The translations under genes and the position numbers were made by a program. The notes under the pieces are model-generated. The model searched no databases. It worked only from the letters and a program-made list of their open reading frames with translations, and had not been told where the DNA came from. Below, piece by piece: positions 48,105 to 59,215 of a stretch of 64,000 nucleotides of DNA (position 1 is its first letter; each line of letters begins with the position of its first letter). The DNA is from Triticum aestivum (Eukaryota > Streptophyta > Magnoliopsida > Poales > Poaceae), in assembly GCF_018294505.1 (NCBI RefSeq), contig NC_057804.1, forward strand, positions 255,669,251 to 255,733,250, in the 5' to 3' direction.

Positions 48105-49225
48105 TTTAGCTTAGTTTAAATTTATGTTTTATGTTCGGTTATGCAAAACTATCTATATTTATGTTTGATGTTCGGTTATGCAAAACTATCTATGTTTATG
48201 TTTGAATGCATGCTACTTTCGGTTGAACCTACTTTGAACTTAATCAAATTCAAGTTTACAACATTAAGTTTAGGGGATCGACTAGAAACGGCCAAAAATT
48301 GTTGGAGTGTGTGTATATATATATATGCCTTGTTTATTAAATGGTCGGCTAGAGATGTGTGTATATTAAATGGTCGGCTAGGTTTTAGTCCTTCAACTTT
48401 TAAATGGTCGTCTAGAGATGGCCTTATGCCTTCTTTATTTTAGTTCTTCACAATGTGATGCTCTATATGTGCAACTATTTGCCGTGCAATTCAATTTCAT
48501 CAATAACAGTTTCAACAATACCATTATGAATTACGATATTTGGTTGTTGTTAAGGATATTGCAGTTAACATGCCTTTTCATTTTTTAACAATAACTAGTG
48601 TACTTGAGAACTACACAATACCAGTTTGAATGACTATTTGCTTGTTTATAAATATTATGCCTGATGCAGTTAACACACCTTTCCACTTCTTTTTTTCTTA
48701 ACTAGTGTGCTTAAGCCTGCACATTGAAGCTATCATTTGTAGATTATGTTATCTACCATGGATATATTTGGTTGATGTTTAGCCTGTTGTGCTTAACATG
48801 CCTTTATATGTACTCATACAGGACAATATTGAGAATAGTGTTGTTTTCCATCGAGGTTAGTTTCATCGCATTGCTTATATGTACTCACTATTCAGGATCT
48901 CGGTAGCTGGTACCATATAGCCTGGGGCTGATAAGGGATTAATCGTCGAATCGAACATTTCACTAAATATATCTGTAACCCATTTATCAGTAGGTTAACT
49001 AGGGCCATATTTAATATATGTGAGGCTACATAGAAACATGCATTGTACTGAATGACTAAATATGCAATCTCAGGCTTCATAGCAACAAGGAAGAGTGTTA
49101 CTTAATGTTCTGATGATGTCTAGATATACATGTATAAAACTTATATAATGGGATGGAGGGAGTGTTGTACTACATCATTTTGTAATTGTTATCCAGCTTC
49201 TAATATTAACTTGGTACTTTTAGGT
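48105..49225. other. AT-rich sequence between AP2-like and two-exon fragments
   Basis: Contains a short duplication near 48125-48200 (TTATGTTTGATGTTCGGTTATGC twice, listed here by its key words ATGTTCGGTTATGC) and recurring AAATGGTCGGCTAG motifs at 48335-48420. No gene recognised. Confidence 0.4.
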
Positions 49226-49669
49226 ACACATGTCATTGCCAAATATCCACACTTCGACCCTTTCTGCGTATGGAGCAATGAGATATTCATGAACCAGCAT
49301 CAAGTGAGGAAACTGATAAAGATTGTTATTAAAATGGGTCATAAGATGTCAATCGAACTATTTATTTACACTTTATGCAAGACAACAGTGAACTGCAAGA
49401 TGGTAAATAAGAACCATGTAGCCTTCTTTTTACTGCCCATAATGAGTTGTGTTAGATGACAATGTCTGAATCTTTTTTCCTTTGCAGTGGATCCTGAAGC
49501 AGTTTACTCAAGATTACCTATCAAACTACATTATTGGCAGCCGGCCATTACAAGGGGTTGGACTAGAGTCATGCGTGCCTTCTGCATCCAGGAGAGCACA
49601 ATATGGCCATTTCGCTTCACCTTGTTCAGCAACCAAAATGTATGCCACCTCATTCTTTACCATCTGTAA
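49226..49669 (+). pseudogene. Two-exon gene fragment, unrecognised (weakly B3-like end)
   Basis: Exon 1 starts after a pyrimidine tract ending TTTTAG at about 49224 and ends CAAGATG before GTAAATAAG (about 49402). Exon 2 starts after TTTGCAG at about 49487 and runs open to TAA at about 49669 (DPEAVYSRLP... ending LILYHL). Codon sense is kept from exon to exon as far as I can tell. The exon-2 pattern 'GW-x5-FCI-x4-WPFRFTLFS-x-QNVCHLILY' vaguely recalls the C-terminal strand of plant B3/REM domains (GD/F...F-x-V/L), but this is weak. No start codon region was identified. No function is assigned. Confidence 0.35.
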
Positions 49670-49825
49670 CCCTGGTTCATCCTTCTTTATTTGGTGCTTA
49701 TGTAATTCTTAAACATATGTACGTGTGAATTGAATAATGCATTGGTTGTTTGAACCTGATGGATATGAATAAAGCTATAGCCTACTTTAAAGTTTAAATT
49801 AGGTACAATTTTAAATAGCAGCAAT

Positions 49826-50080
49826 TAAATTAGGGCGAAATTACGTTGTGCAGGTCATTACGGCGCACACGGTTAATAAAGCACAGCGTGTGCGATATAC
49901 ATCATAATCTAACATGGTTCACGAAGTGGAAACGTGTGTAACAATGCACACAGTTGCTTTTTTGCAAAGCGTGTGTGATGTCAGACAATATCACATACGG
50001 TGCGGGAAAACTAAATGTGTGTGAATGTCTACCTATCGTACATGGTTTATAATCATGAATTGTTTCTGATGTTTCGGGTA
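49826..50080. repeat. Right-side subterminal repeats of the nested CACTA
   Basis: GCACACGGTT, GCGTGTGCGATATAC, GCACACAGTTGC and GCGTGTGTGATGTC repeat in both orientations. These are the same motif family as at 24860-25086. They mark the right arm of the element. Confidence 0.7.
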
Positions 50081-50394
50081 TCGTAAACGTACAACCAGTT
50101 TGGTACGTGCCTAGAAAACTCCCGTGCCTGGAATCTGCCTCGGTTTAGGTAAAACCACAAAACTCCGACTGCGATGGCAGTGCGAGCACAAATGAGTAGC
50201 AAGGATGAAGCATTTCGGATATTCAAGACATTGGAAACGGTTATATAGGTGGCAACTGTATGCATCAAAGCTCCTATCCCCGACGGTTTTCTGGGTCGTG
50301 TGGGAAAGACCCCCCTATCACCCACACTCACTTGGGGGCGGTTCCAAATGCCTTCGTGGAAAGGGGTTAAAAACCATGCGTATAGCACCGATGC
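50081..50394. other. Right extremity of the nested CACTA, boundary unclear
   Basis: Lies between the subterminal repeats and the point where gag resumes. No GTAGTG end was found. It may be the eroded terminal part. Confidence 0.4.
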
Positions 50395-51260
50395 GTACAA
50401 GTGGAAGTTCAAGCCCGACCTACCTCCACGCTACGACGGCACCCCTGACCCTGCTGAGTTTCTGCAGCTCTACGAGCTAAGCATCGAGGCGGCCAACGGC
50501 CATGAGAAGGACATGGCGAACTGGTTCCCCATGGCCCTCAAGGATGGCGCATGCTTGTGGCTCCTGAACTTCCCCGTGGGATAAATCTCCTCCTGGGACG
50601 AGATGCGAGAGCATTTCATCGCCAACTTCCAGGGTACTCGTGACTGCCCACCGGCCGCGGCTGACCTGCGACGCATCAAGCAGCAGCCAGGAGCAGCAGC
50701 CAGGATAGACCCTGCAAAAATACATCCAGCGCTTCAACAACGTTCGCCTCAAGATCCCCTAGGTGTCAGACCAAGCCATCATCTCGGCATTCACTGATGG
50801 CGTCCGCGACGTCAAGATGAAGAAAGAGCTCGTCATACACAGGGACTTGTGCACGGCCCTGGAGATGTTCAACATGGCAACCAAGTGCATGAGAGCTGAG
50901 GATGGACGCCTCTCCCTCCTCGAGCTCCCTAACACAGACCTAGAAGACAAGAAGACCAAGGCCAAGGACGTGGAGCGCAAGGGGCCAGTTGTACTCGTGG
51001 CCAAGACAGAGATGAAGCACGACTGCGATCACCCAGAGTCATCCAAGGGCAGCCGCCTGTTCTGCATCTTCCACAACATGCACAGTCACAACACCAACGA
51101 CTGTCAGGAGCTCAGGGCCATCCATGACGAGTGCCTCGGTCGTCGCCCCGAGCACAATGATCAAGGCTATGGTTGCCGAGGAGGCCGAGGTGGAGGACGC
51201 TGGGATTGCCATGACCATCGTCAGGAGTGGAGCGACCAGCCTCGGGAGGACCGCTGGTAG
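50395..51260 (+). pseudogene. Gypsy gag, capsid and zinc-knuckle part
   Basis: Resumes with KFKPDLPPRYDGTPDP (retrotransposon gag, PF03732-type region) after the CACTA. A TAA at 50582-50584 interrupts it after LLNFPVG. The next stretch (50585-50760) is readable in pieces with frame changes, and 50763-51260 is open again. A C-x-FH..H-x-T-x-DC knuckle-like motif lies near 51060-51110, followed by an Arg/Gly-rich tail. Gag would assemble the virus-like particle, but the stop and frameshifts make this copy non-functional. Confidence 0.85.
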
Positions 51261-51532
51261 TTCCAGCCTTGTGAGGGTGCCTGGAGGGATCAGCCTCGGG
51301 AGGACCGCTGGCAGGGCCAACCTTGTGAGGGCGCCTGGAGGGATCAGCCTCGCGAGGACACCCTCAGGGCAATGCTGGCCATCCCCCGCTGCCGCCACCA
51401 CCAAGAAGGAACGAAGACCACCACCAGGACGAGGGGGTTGGGGGCTTCCAGGAGCCTCGTGCCAACGCTTGCATCCTAGGCAGCTCCCAAGCCCCATCCT
51501 CCCATCGCGTCTTCAAGCAGTTCGCGCGTGAG

Positions 51533-52162
51533 GTGAACGCAGACCTCCCCAAGCTCGAGGTAACGAGACCGCTCAGGTGGTCCAAATACGCCATCACCTT
51601 CGACTCCTCCAACCAGCTCAACTGTGCGGCCACAGCCGGCGCCCTCCCAATGCTCTCCTCACCCATCATCAGCAACGTACTCATCACCAAGACACTCATC
51701 GATGGAGGTGCAGGGCTTAATGTTCTATGCGTCCAGACGTTCAACAGACTCCAAGTGCCATACCACCAGCTTCAGCCTACCAAGCCCTTCTCAGGAGTGA
51801 CCGACAGCTCCCCCACCCTGTTAGGGCAAGTCCGCCTCCCTGTCACCTTCGGCAAGTGCGACAACTACTGCACATACCTCATCGACTTTGACATCGCCAA
51901 CATCCATATGCTGTACAACGCCATCCTCGAGTACCCGGCCCTGGCCAAGTTCATGGCGGTCACCCACCATGGCTATGATGTCCTCAAGATGCCAGGAAGC
52001 TGCGGCATCATCACGGTCGTCTGCGAGGAGAAGGACGTGGTGTGCTCTCTCGAGCATGCCTTTCAGGCTACGGCAGTCGAGAACCCAGACGACAAGGGCG
52101 CTGCCTACCCTCCCGAGGCCATCCCCAAGAAGAAGAAGAAGAAGCTCCACCAAGGATCTTAG
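51533..52162 (+). pseudogene. Gypsy aspartic protease domain
   Basis: A pepsin-like retroviral protease fold with TLIDGGAGLNVL (about residues 54-65). The catalytic Asp is present but D[ST]G is DGG, which probably abolishes activity. Flanking motifs (ITFDSSNQLN before, PFSGVTDSS and LGQVRLPVTFG after) are typical of Triticeae Gypsy pol. The frame ends in a poly-Lys run (KKKKKK) at 52140-52150. It is open for 209 codons. Confidence 0.85.
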
Positions 52163-52595
52163 GAGGGTGGGTGTCCGGCGGCGCTGCCCCAAGCCCTGTG
52201 CCCACGGACGAGGCGCCTTCCCCTCTTGCATAGGAAGGCGCACCCGGCGCCCCTCTCGGGCTGGGCTCGGGGCCTCTCCTCGGGAGGGCCTCTGACCTGG
52301 CCAACATCATGAGGGAGGTGCTTGGGCACCATGTGGAGGCGTGCTTCAACACGCACTTCCATGAATAAAGCGCAGGGCGCGAGGCACCAGGCGCTCAAGA
52401 GTTCATCACCAAGGCAATCAAGGAGATTCAGGAGGCAAGAGCTATGCAGGACGATCACCACCCACCACCAGGCACGGCTCCCTGCCCCGGCGAGGACAGG
52501 GGGTTGTGTGTCTGCGTCGACATTCTTAGGCTCAACGGGGCCATGTCACAGGAGCTCTTCTGGCCGTCCCGTGTTGGCTGATGCGAGGGTCCCCC

Positions 52596-52760
52596 TCACA
52601 GCTATGTTCGCATGCCCTTCGGTTTGCTGAGTGCGGCTGCTGCATTCCATCGCCACATGAGGGGTGTCCTGGAAGCTCAGGAGGTCAGGCACCAGGTGAT
52701 CCAGGCGGACATGGCCATGGATTCTCACAAGCCCCCCGGACCTCCAGAGCATCCCGAGGT
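52596..52760 (+). pseudogene. Short Gypsy reverse-transcriptase remnant
   Basis: MPFGLLSAAAAFHRHM (about 52612-52660) matches the MPFGL-x-NA-x-A-x-F motif of Gypsy reverse transcriptases. The YVDD box, RNase H and integrase are missing, so most of pol was deleted. Confidence 0.7.
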
Positions 52761-54987
52761 TCAGGACCAGTGTGGCTCATGAGGAGCAACCTCTACAGTG
52801 CGCGTCTTCAACTACTCCAACATATCTTCAGCAACGGTACCAGGTGACATCTTTTAGTTCATTCAAGTTGGGGGTGCCCCTCGGGCTGCATTATCCCCAA
52901 GCCGTGTGGGTCCATCCCTATCCTTCTTGCATCTTTTAGAGTTGTCTTTACCTTCTTCCATGAGTTGCTTTATGATTATCACCTGTCTGTCCGGTGCTTC
53001 GTCACCGTGAATGTCGCACGCCCTTGCAAGCCCACCCACGGCCGCCTCATGATTAAGGATTGGCATGGTGTTTGTGCTCGGGTCCGTCCCTGCAGCGTCG
53101 CTAAACCCAAGAGGCAGAGCTCTGGCTCGCGGGCCAGCTCCCGTGCACGTCACCTCCCATGGCCCTTGATGCCTTGTTCTCGTTGAGCTAATCGTGGGCG
53201 GATGAGTGAGGGCGCACGACCCGATGCCTCGTCACCATGGGAGCCGCGCGCCAGTTGTCTTTCTTCAGGACCTTCGCATGAGAAGACTAGGCACGACATT
53301 TGTGCTCGGGGACGTTCCTGCAGCATCGATAAACCCAACGGCTGAGCTCTGTCTAGCGGGCCGGTCCCGCTCACGTCACCTCCTGGGGTCGTTAGTGTTT
53401 GTCCTTCTCATGCGATAACCTCAGGAGATTCACTCGGCGCAGGTTGCCTAACCATCTCGTAGGACTATCACAAGTGTTGCCAATCAAGTTCAGGCACAAC
53501 CCACCTTGAGGTAGGGCCTCGTGAGTCTCGCGCTAGCTCACGAGTGCCCAGACACACCTTCTCTAGCCCTGTCGTTCAAGCCATGTGCCAGGGCGAGGCT
53601 GTACACACCCCGGGGTCTCTCCTCAGAGGGAGCCCCCACCCACGTACCAGTGGAAACACCATGCTCCGCGCTGGCAGTCAACACGGTCGAGGAGCGGATA
53701 TGCCCGTGCAAGAGAGAAAGCGCCATGCTTCGCGCTGGTCATAAACAACTGAGGGTAGCCTCACGGCTGCAGCAACCTCAGGTCAGCCACAAGGCTCAAT
53801 GCTTAGCCTCACCGCATTGCTTTCTCTCGGGAGAGTAGCGCGAGGGGGTTGGGCATGGGAGCTACGCTCAGGTCACGCCTGGCGTACACCACCTCGCCAG
53901 GTCCCACGGACCTGGTCTTCGTGCACCGCTCCCGAGTGAGAGCCCGACGAGGAAAGGTATGATGGTCTGTCAATATGTCAAGGGGGACTCCTGAGCATCA
54001 CGACTCAGGAGCCTAACTAGTCACGTAGCCCCTCACCCCTTGGTCTTGTCTTGACGATCCGGATGACCCAACGGCGGCTGAGGTATGCGCGGGGTCGGGC
54101 CCTACCGACACAGAATGCAAGATCTGCTCCCATATCTCCTTTTCGAGGTTATTTGTATGTCAAGGGGGACTTCTGAGCATCGCGACTCAGGAGCCTAACT
54201 GGTCACGTAGCCCCTCACCCCTTGGTCTCGTCATGGCAATCCGGACGACCCAACGGTGGCTGAGGTATACGCGAGGCCGGGCCATGCCGACGCAGAACGC
54301 CACGACCTGCTCCCGTATCTCCTTTCCGAGGGTTGTTTGTACGTCAAGGGGGACTTTTGAGCATCGTGACTCAGGAGCCTAACTGTTCACGTAGCCCCTC
54401 ACCCCTTGGCCTCGTCCTGGTGATCTGGACAATCCAATGGCGTCTGAGGTATGCGCGGGGCTGGGCCCTGCAGACGCAGAACACTAAAGCAAACGGAAAG
54501 GAGATCGCGAAGCCCTAGCAAATTATTACAAATCATATTGTGTCTTAAAAGTACCAAGCACAAGTTATTACGCCTCTGCGGGGCACGATACATGTTAGAG
54601 AGCTGAAATAGGGGGAAGCGCTGCCATCAAGCCTCTTCTTCAGCCTTGGGCGCCGCCGTCGCTCGCCTGGGGAGCCCCATCGTCAATGACGTCACCGATG
54701 TCCTTGCCATCAGTACTAGCCACGGGGTCGACGGCGAGGAACTTCTCCAGCAGGGCCTCCACCTGATCCTCCATGACCACACGCAATGATGGTCTTTCCT
54801 ACATGCAGCAAGGACTCGTCAACTCGAACAGTTGCCGAGGTTGTGTGGGGAAGCGGAGACACCCACGTCTGATCAATCGCCATGCGTTGACCAAGGCCAC
54901 AAGTGGTTAGGGCCCGCGGCGCTCCGGACTTTCCCTTTGGCTTTGCCTCAAAGCCAAGTCCGAGTGCTCCTTGGGCCCGGGGGCTAC
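52761..54987 (+). other. Non-coding 3' internal region of the Gypsy element
   Basis: A GC-rich stretch without recognisable pol. It contains repeated 'GCTCGGG.CGTTCCTGCAGC'-like pieces near 53075-53330 and a ~182-bp tandem repeat (listed separately). The polypurine-like GGGCCCGGGGGCTAC precedes the 3' LTR at 54988. Confidence 0.65.
53976..54490. repeat. ~182-bp tandem repeat, nearly three units
   Basis: The TGTCAAGGGGGACT motif starts at 53976 and 54158, with the variant CGTCAAGGGGG at 54342 (periods of 182 and 184 bp). Each unit includes CTGAGCATC-x-CGACTCAG, a short hairpin, and CACGTAGCCCCTCACCCC. Confidence 0.85.
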
Positions 54988-55877
54988 TGTCAGCATTCTG
55001 GGAACGGGGGTACCCAGACTTGCCTGTCTGCAGCCCACGGCATGGCTCCATCAATGACCTGGTATGGCCTAGCTTCGACATCGACAACTCAAGACCCTCG
55101 CGACGGTCCAAGCCTCGCAAGTCGGACGACACCAAGACCTCCAAAGGAGCAGCCTCCTCAGGTTGGCTCCCAAGGAGCGGAGATTTCCATGCAAGCCTCA
55201 CCTCGTGAGGTTCGGGTGACATGAGCCATGACGACCAAGGCCATACGAGCACCAGCGGGCGTAGTGTACCAGTTTCCTCTTTGGTGCTAAGAAGGCAAGC
55301 GTAGGCGCGGAGTCCCGAGGAATCAACCAAAGGTTTCCATTCCCGTGCAACAAGACCAAGACCACCAGGACGGCAGGACGGAGGTCATCATCGAGCCCAC
55401 CGCGGCGTCACGACCAGAGGCTTTCGCAGGTGAAGACTACTTTTGTCAGTATAAGATGTACTAGTTGTCTCCCTTCGAATTTGGCCGTTGTGGGATCCCT
55501 TCCGCCTTCATTTGGGAAGAGGGCCAAGGCCACTATAAATAGGAGCTAGCCACCACCATAGTAGGGAGAGAGATGAGATCGATTCGATTGGATCCATTCC
55601 ACCTTGACCAGCTCACTTGAGCTCAAGATACCACCTCCTGAGGTAGTTCTCCACTGTACTAGTTCATCCTCAGCCCCTCGAGGCCAATCCACCACAAAGC
55701 AGGAGTGTGGTTTTACATCGCAAGGTGGCCCGAACCTGGGTAAACTGTTGTGTCCCCTTTCCCTTGAGTTCGACCTAGGCTGTGAGATGGTGAGTAGGCA
55801 GACTGGGGAGGTCGAGTTCTTCGCACACACCCCAGAGTTTGAACCTCTCAAGGGTTTGCGGAACCCGAAAACTGACA
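54988..55877 (+). repeat. 3' LTR of the Gypsy element
   Basis: TGTCAG to CTGACA, 890 bp, paired with 23165-24058. Its TATAAATAGG box is at about 55533. Confidence 0.92.
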
Positions 55878-55882
55878 CTGGT

Positions 55883-56303
55883 GGTCGCCTTCAAGACCAA
55901 CCTCGAGTTATCCGAGGCTCATCCGTTGGCGGTGACTCAAAGGAGATTACGGTGAGCGTTCGGTGGTGTTCCGCAAGCTTTGGCACCGACACCGCTCCAA
56001 AAGAGAGTAGCTCTTCGCCAAGGAAGAGTGAACTTCAGGATAAATTCCGCGTCCTCGTCTCACTTGTGGTTAACCCTTTCCCGCACCGTTATTTCCCTTG
56101 TATGCTTGTTGGCTTGCTAATTAGTTTGTTGCCTAGCTTATCTTGATTTAAGCTTGCGTGTCATATAGGTTGTGTTCACCTAGTCGCATATCTAGTGAAC
56201 CCTATTTATCCGCTAAACCTTAAAATTGACAAGAAAGATTAAAATTTGTAGTCTCCTATTCACCCCCCCCCCACCCCTCTAGTCGACTGTATCGATCCTT
56301 TCA
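55883..56303 (+). repeat. Second part of the outer LTR
   Basis: Continues from 23164 and ends GATCCTTTCA, after a poly-C tract (56263-56273). With 22243-23164 it forms one LTR. The next 5 bp, CAAAG, would be its target duplication, but the other copy is not in the window. Confidence 0.8.
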
Positions 56304-56482
56304 CAAAGATACGTTGTGATGTCATGAGGGTTTTTTCTGAATTTAATAACAAGAAATCATCTTTTCTATATGGCAGGTCATGAAGACCTATTTAGGGTTG
56401 AAGTGTTAGAAGAACCAAAGAAGACTCGCCAACCACAAGATGAAGATTGACATGAACAGGTTCAAATCAATCTGGGGCCTAA
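56304..56482. other. Unassigned flank right of the outer LTR
   Basis: A splice-acceptor-like ATATGGCAG at about 56370 precedes an open stretch to a TGA at about 56448. It could be a fragment of an older coding sequence. Too short to identify. Confidence 0.3.
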
Positions 56483-57030
56483 TGTTGGGGATATAATCCC
56501 ACGGTGTGAACTACCCAGGAGGGGCCGGGTTACACTATTGGCCACTCATAACGAAGCATGAACAGGCCCAAGAAGCCAAGACGTGAAGCCTGGAGGCGGC
56601 TTAGGAAGCGGGCCGTGAAGGCCCAAGACCCAGAGATGGCGTGAGACCCGAAGGTGTAAGCCACACAACAGAGACTTGCCTAGAAAGGCAATGCAATTGA
56701 GAACCAGGATCGGTCACGGAGTATGACCCGACTTGGACTCTTGTAAGCCCAGGGCCTCGACCTATGTATATAAAGGCGAGACCCTGCGGCGGGTTAACTC
56801 AAGTTACAATCAATCGATACCTAGGTTAAGCGATTCCGCTCCCTTGTAATCGATACTCAATCAATACAACACAAAGCAGGACATAGGCTTTTACCTCGTT
56901 GGTGAGGAGCCAAACCTGGGTAAACTCGTGTGTCTCTCGTCCCACTCAACCCCTTTAAGCTGATCACCATAGCCATGGCTTCACACCTAAGTCCTTTCAC
57001 GAGGGCATATGCCGTGATAAAACCATGACA
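56483..57030 (+). mobile_element. Likely solo LTR (Gypsy-type), ~550 bp
   Basis: Begins TGTTGGGGATATAATCCCACGG, an LTR start I recognise from grass Gypsy elements (stated from memory), and ends near CCATGACA. A TATATAAAGG box lies at about 56766. No partner LTR, polypurine tract or internal domain was seen next to it. No clear target duplication was found, so the right end is uncertain. Confidence 0.6.
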
Positions 57031-57960
57031 ATCGGGCAACAAATGCAGCGCGAATACAACGACTGCAAAAATGGGTAGAACCAGAGGGATAATCCTAACG
57101 CTTGGTCGCTGTTAAATTTAAGATCAATGTTAGCAGCCTTGGCCATGAACTGGAATTAGGTGGGCAGGGCAGAGTTCCACGATACACCTTATCCATTGTC
57201 CTTCTCCCTGTCGGCGGCTGTAAAATGCATTGATGGCTGGCCATCAAACTGGAATCAGGACGCCAGACATGGTCTCAAATTCATGGATGGTCGGGTTGCC
57301 AAACTGAAATCAAGATGTGAGACCTCCCTCAAAACTCTAGAATCTGCAAAAGAGAGGGGCGAGTTGTACCAGCAGGGGAAGACATAGATGGCGTGGAAGG
57401 AAAACAGAAGCACAAGACGCTGATTCTACCACCACTGCCATAGTGGGTCATGGCACGCGCCTCTTGCGCTGAACAGCCGCATCACCGCTTCCCATCCCCT
57501 TGTCGGAGCTTGCATTGATATGTCAGCCTTTTGCCGTACACGATCCTGCTGCGCCGTGCATCCAAACCGAATGAGGCAATCAAGGGGACCCCGTGCCGTC
57601 GCCCGGCGAGGCACTGGCCGAACCCAGTGCGGTCGCCATGGGATTCGTGGCTCCGACTTCAATCACGACCCAGATTGGTCTTCCATGGGAAGAGTCGCCA
57701 TGCAAGGGGAAGGGTGAGAGGCATGCGTCCTTGGATAGAAAATGATGGCTTCACCACAGGGGGAGGCGTGCGCCGGGCTCATTCGGCTCAATTAACCTAA
57801 GACACCCAAAAAATCACCAGAGCAGTGGCCCGGGACGGGTTATGATCGTTGGTAGCGAGCGATTAGGTACCATTCACAGCCGGCCAAAAATGCTCAAAAT
57901 TAATGATGCAACGGACATAACTTCAAATGGCCCGAGAGGACAGGATAAGTGCTCGGTTAT
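57031..57960. other. Unassigned sequence, 930 bp
   Basis: No recognised family. It contains an imperfect internal repeat (TGGCCATCAAACTGGAATCA near 57240 and GGTTGCCAAACTGAAATCA near 57295). Short frames exist on both strands without support. Confidence 0.35.
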
Positions 57961-59215
57961 AATGTATCTAAATATTCTTACTAATCCATAATTACTCACT
58001 AGAATGATTCTAATATCACCATCTTTCTATCTCAAAACAAATGCAAGGAATCAAACTTCTCATATATTCAATGATCTTCATGAAAGTTTTTATTACATCC
58101 CTCTTGAATACCCATCATCTTATGACTAAATTCATAACCTAAGCAAATTTTGATACTATTTATAAGACTCCCAAAATAATATAAGTGAACCATAAGAGTT
58201 CACAGTTTGTACAAAATAAAACCACCGTCGTGCTCTAAAAAGATATAAGTGAAGCACTAGAGCAACTACCTAGCTCAAAAGATATAAGTGAAGCACATAG
58301 AGTATTCTAATAAATTCGCGATAAGTGTGTGTCCCTCTCAAAAGGTGTCTACAGCCAGGATGATTGTGGCAAACTAAAAATCAAAGACTCACATAATACA
58401 AGACGCTCCAAGCAAAACACATATCATTTGGTGAATAAAATATAGCCTCAAGTAATTTTACCAATGGATTGAAGACAAAAGAGGGGATGCCATCTGGGGC
58501 ATCCCCAAGCTTAGATGATTGGTTGTCCTTGAATATTACCTTGGGGTGCCTTGGGTAGCCCCAATCTTAGGCTCTTGTCACTCCTTATTCCGTAGTCCAT
58601 CCAAACTTCACACAAAACTTTAAAACTTCACAATACAAAACTCAACAGAACACTCATGAGATCCCTTAGTGAAACAAAGCAAATAACCAATTTTAGTTAT
58701 TGTAGAAAACTCATTCCAATTTTATATTGGTGTTATATCTACTGTATTCTAACTTCCCGATGGTTCATACCCCCTAATACTACCCATAGATTCATGAAAA
58801 TAAGCAAACAACACAATGAAAACAGAATCTGTCAAAAACAGAACGGTCTGTAGTAATTTGGACATTAGCCAAACTTCTGTAACTCCAAAAATTCTGAAAA
58901 ATAAGAAAATATGGGAAATTTGTACATTAATAAGGTGGAAAAAATACAGATTTTTTAGTCGCTCCAGTAGATCAGATCAATTCTGTTATTGGGCGCAAAA
59001 GTTTTTGTTTTCTCATAAAATCAAATCAACAATCTTCCAAACCATCACAAAGGTCTTACTTGGCGCAAACACTAATTAAAACACTAAAACACAATCGTAA
59101 CAGAAGTATAATTGCATATTTATTTTAAAAAGAAGCAAAAACATAAAAATAAAATTGGGTTGCCTCCCAACAAGCGCTATTGTTTTATGCGCCTAGCTAG
59201 GCATAATGCATAGAT

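Larger units (their letters stand above)
24831..50395. mobile_element. CACTA-like DNA transposon nested in Gypsy gag, carrying gene fragments
   Basis: Begins CACTACTGCAGGATGC exactly where gag is broken. The next bases hold GTGTGCGATG-type subterminal motifs. The same motif family appears at 25070-25086, 40991-41330 and 49850-50020, so these stretches belong to one element. The right boundary is inferred from the resumption of gag at about 50395. No GTAGTG terminus was found there, so the right end may be truncated or mutated. No transposase was found. The right-hand part carries exonuclease-like, DUF295, AP2-like and unassigned gene fragments. Net length without the nested LARD is about 9.7 kb. 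Confidence 0.65.
23165..55877 (+). mobile_element. Gypsy-type LTR retrotransposon inserted in the outer LTR
   Basis: LTRs 23165-24058 and 54988-55877 (both about 890 bp, TGTCGG...CCGACA and TGTCAG...CTGACA). The flanking duplication is GTGGT (23160-23164) and CTGGT (55878-55882), four of five identical. The interior has gag, an aspartic protease and a short reverse transcriptase remnant but no full pol, so the element is defective. The apparent length of 32.7 kb is due to a CACTA element nested in gag. Without it the element is about 7.2 kb. Confidence 0.9.

Noticed and set aside
54716..55330. 204-codon minus-strand frame
   Set aside because: Crosses the Gypsy 3' LTR boundary, and an equivalent shorter frame in the 5' LTR differs. 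No protein similarity recognised.
56483..57100. CCTAA at 57094-57098 as the target duplication of the solo LTR (CCTAA at 56478-56482)
   Set aside because: The LTR would then end AAT instead of CA, so the match is probably chance.
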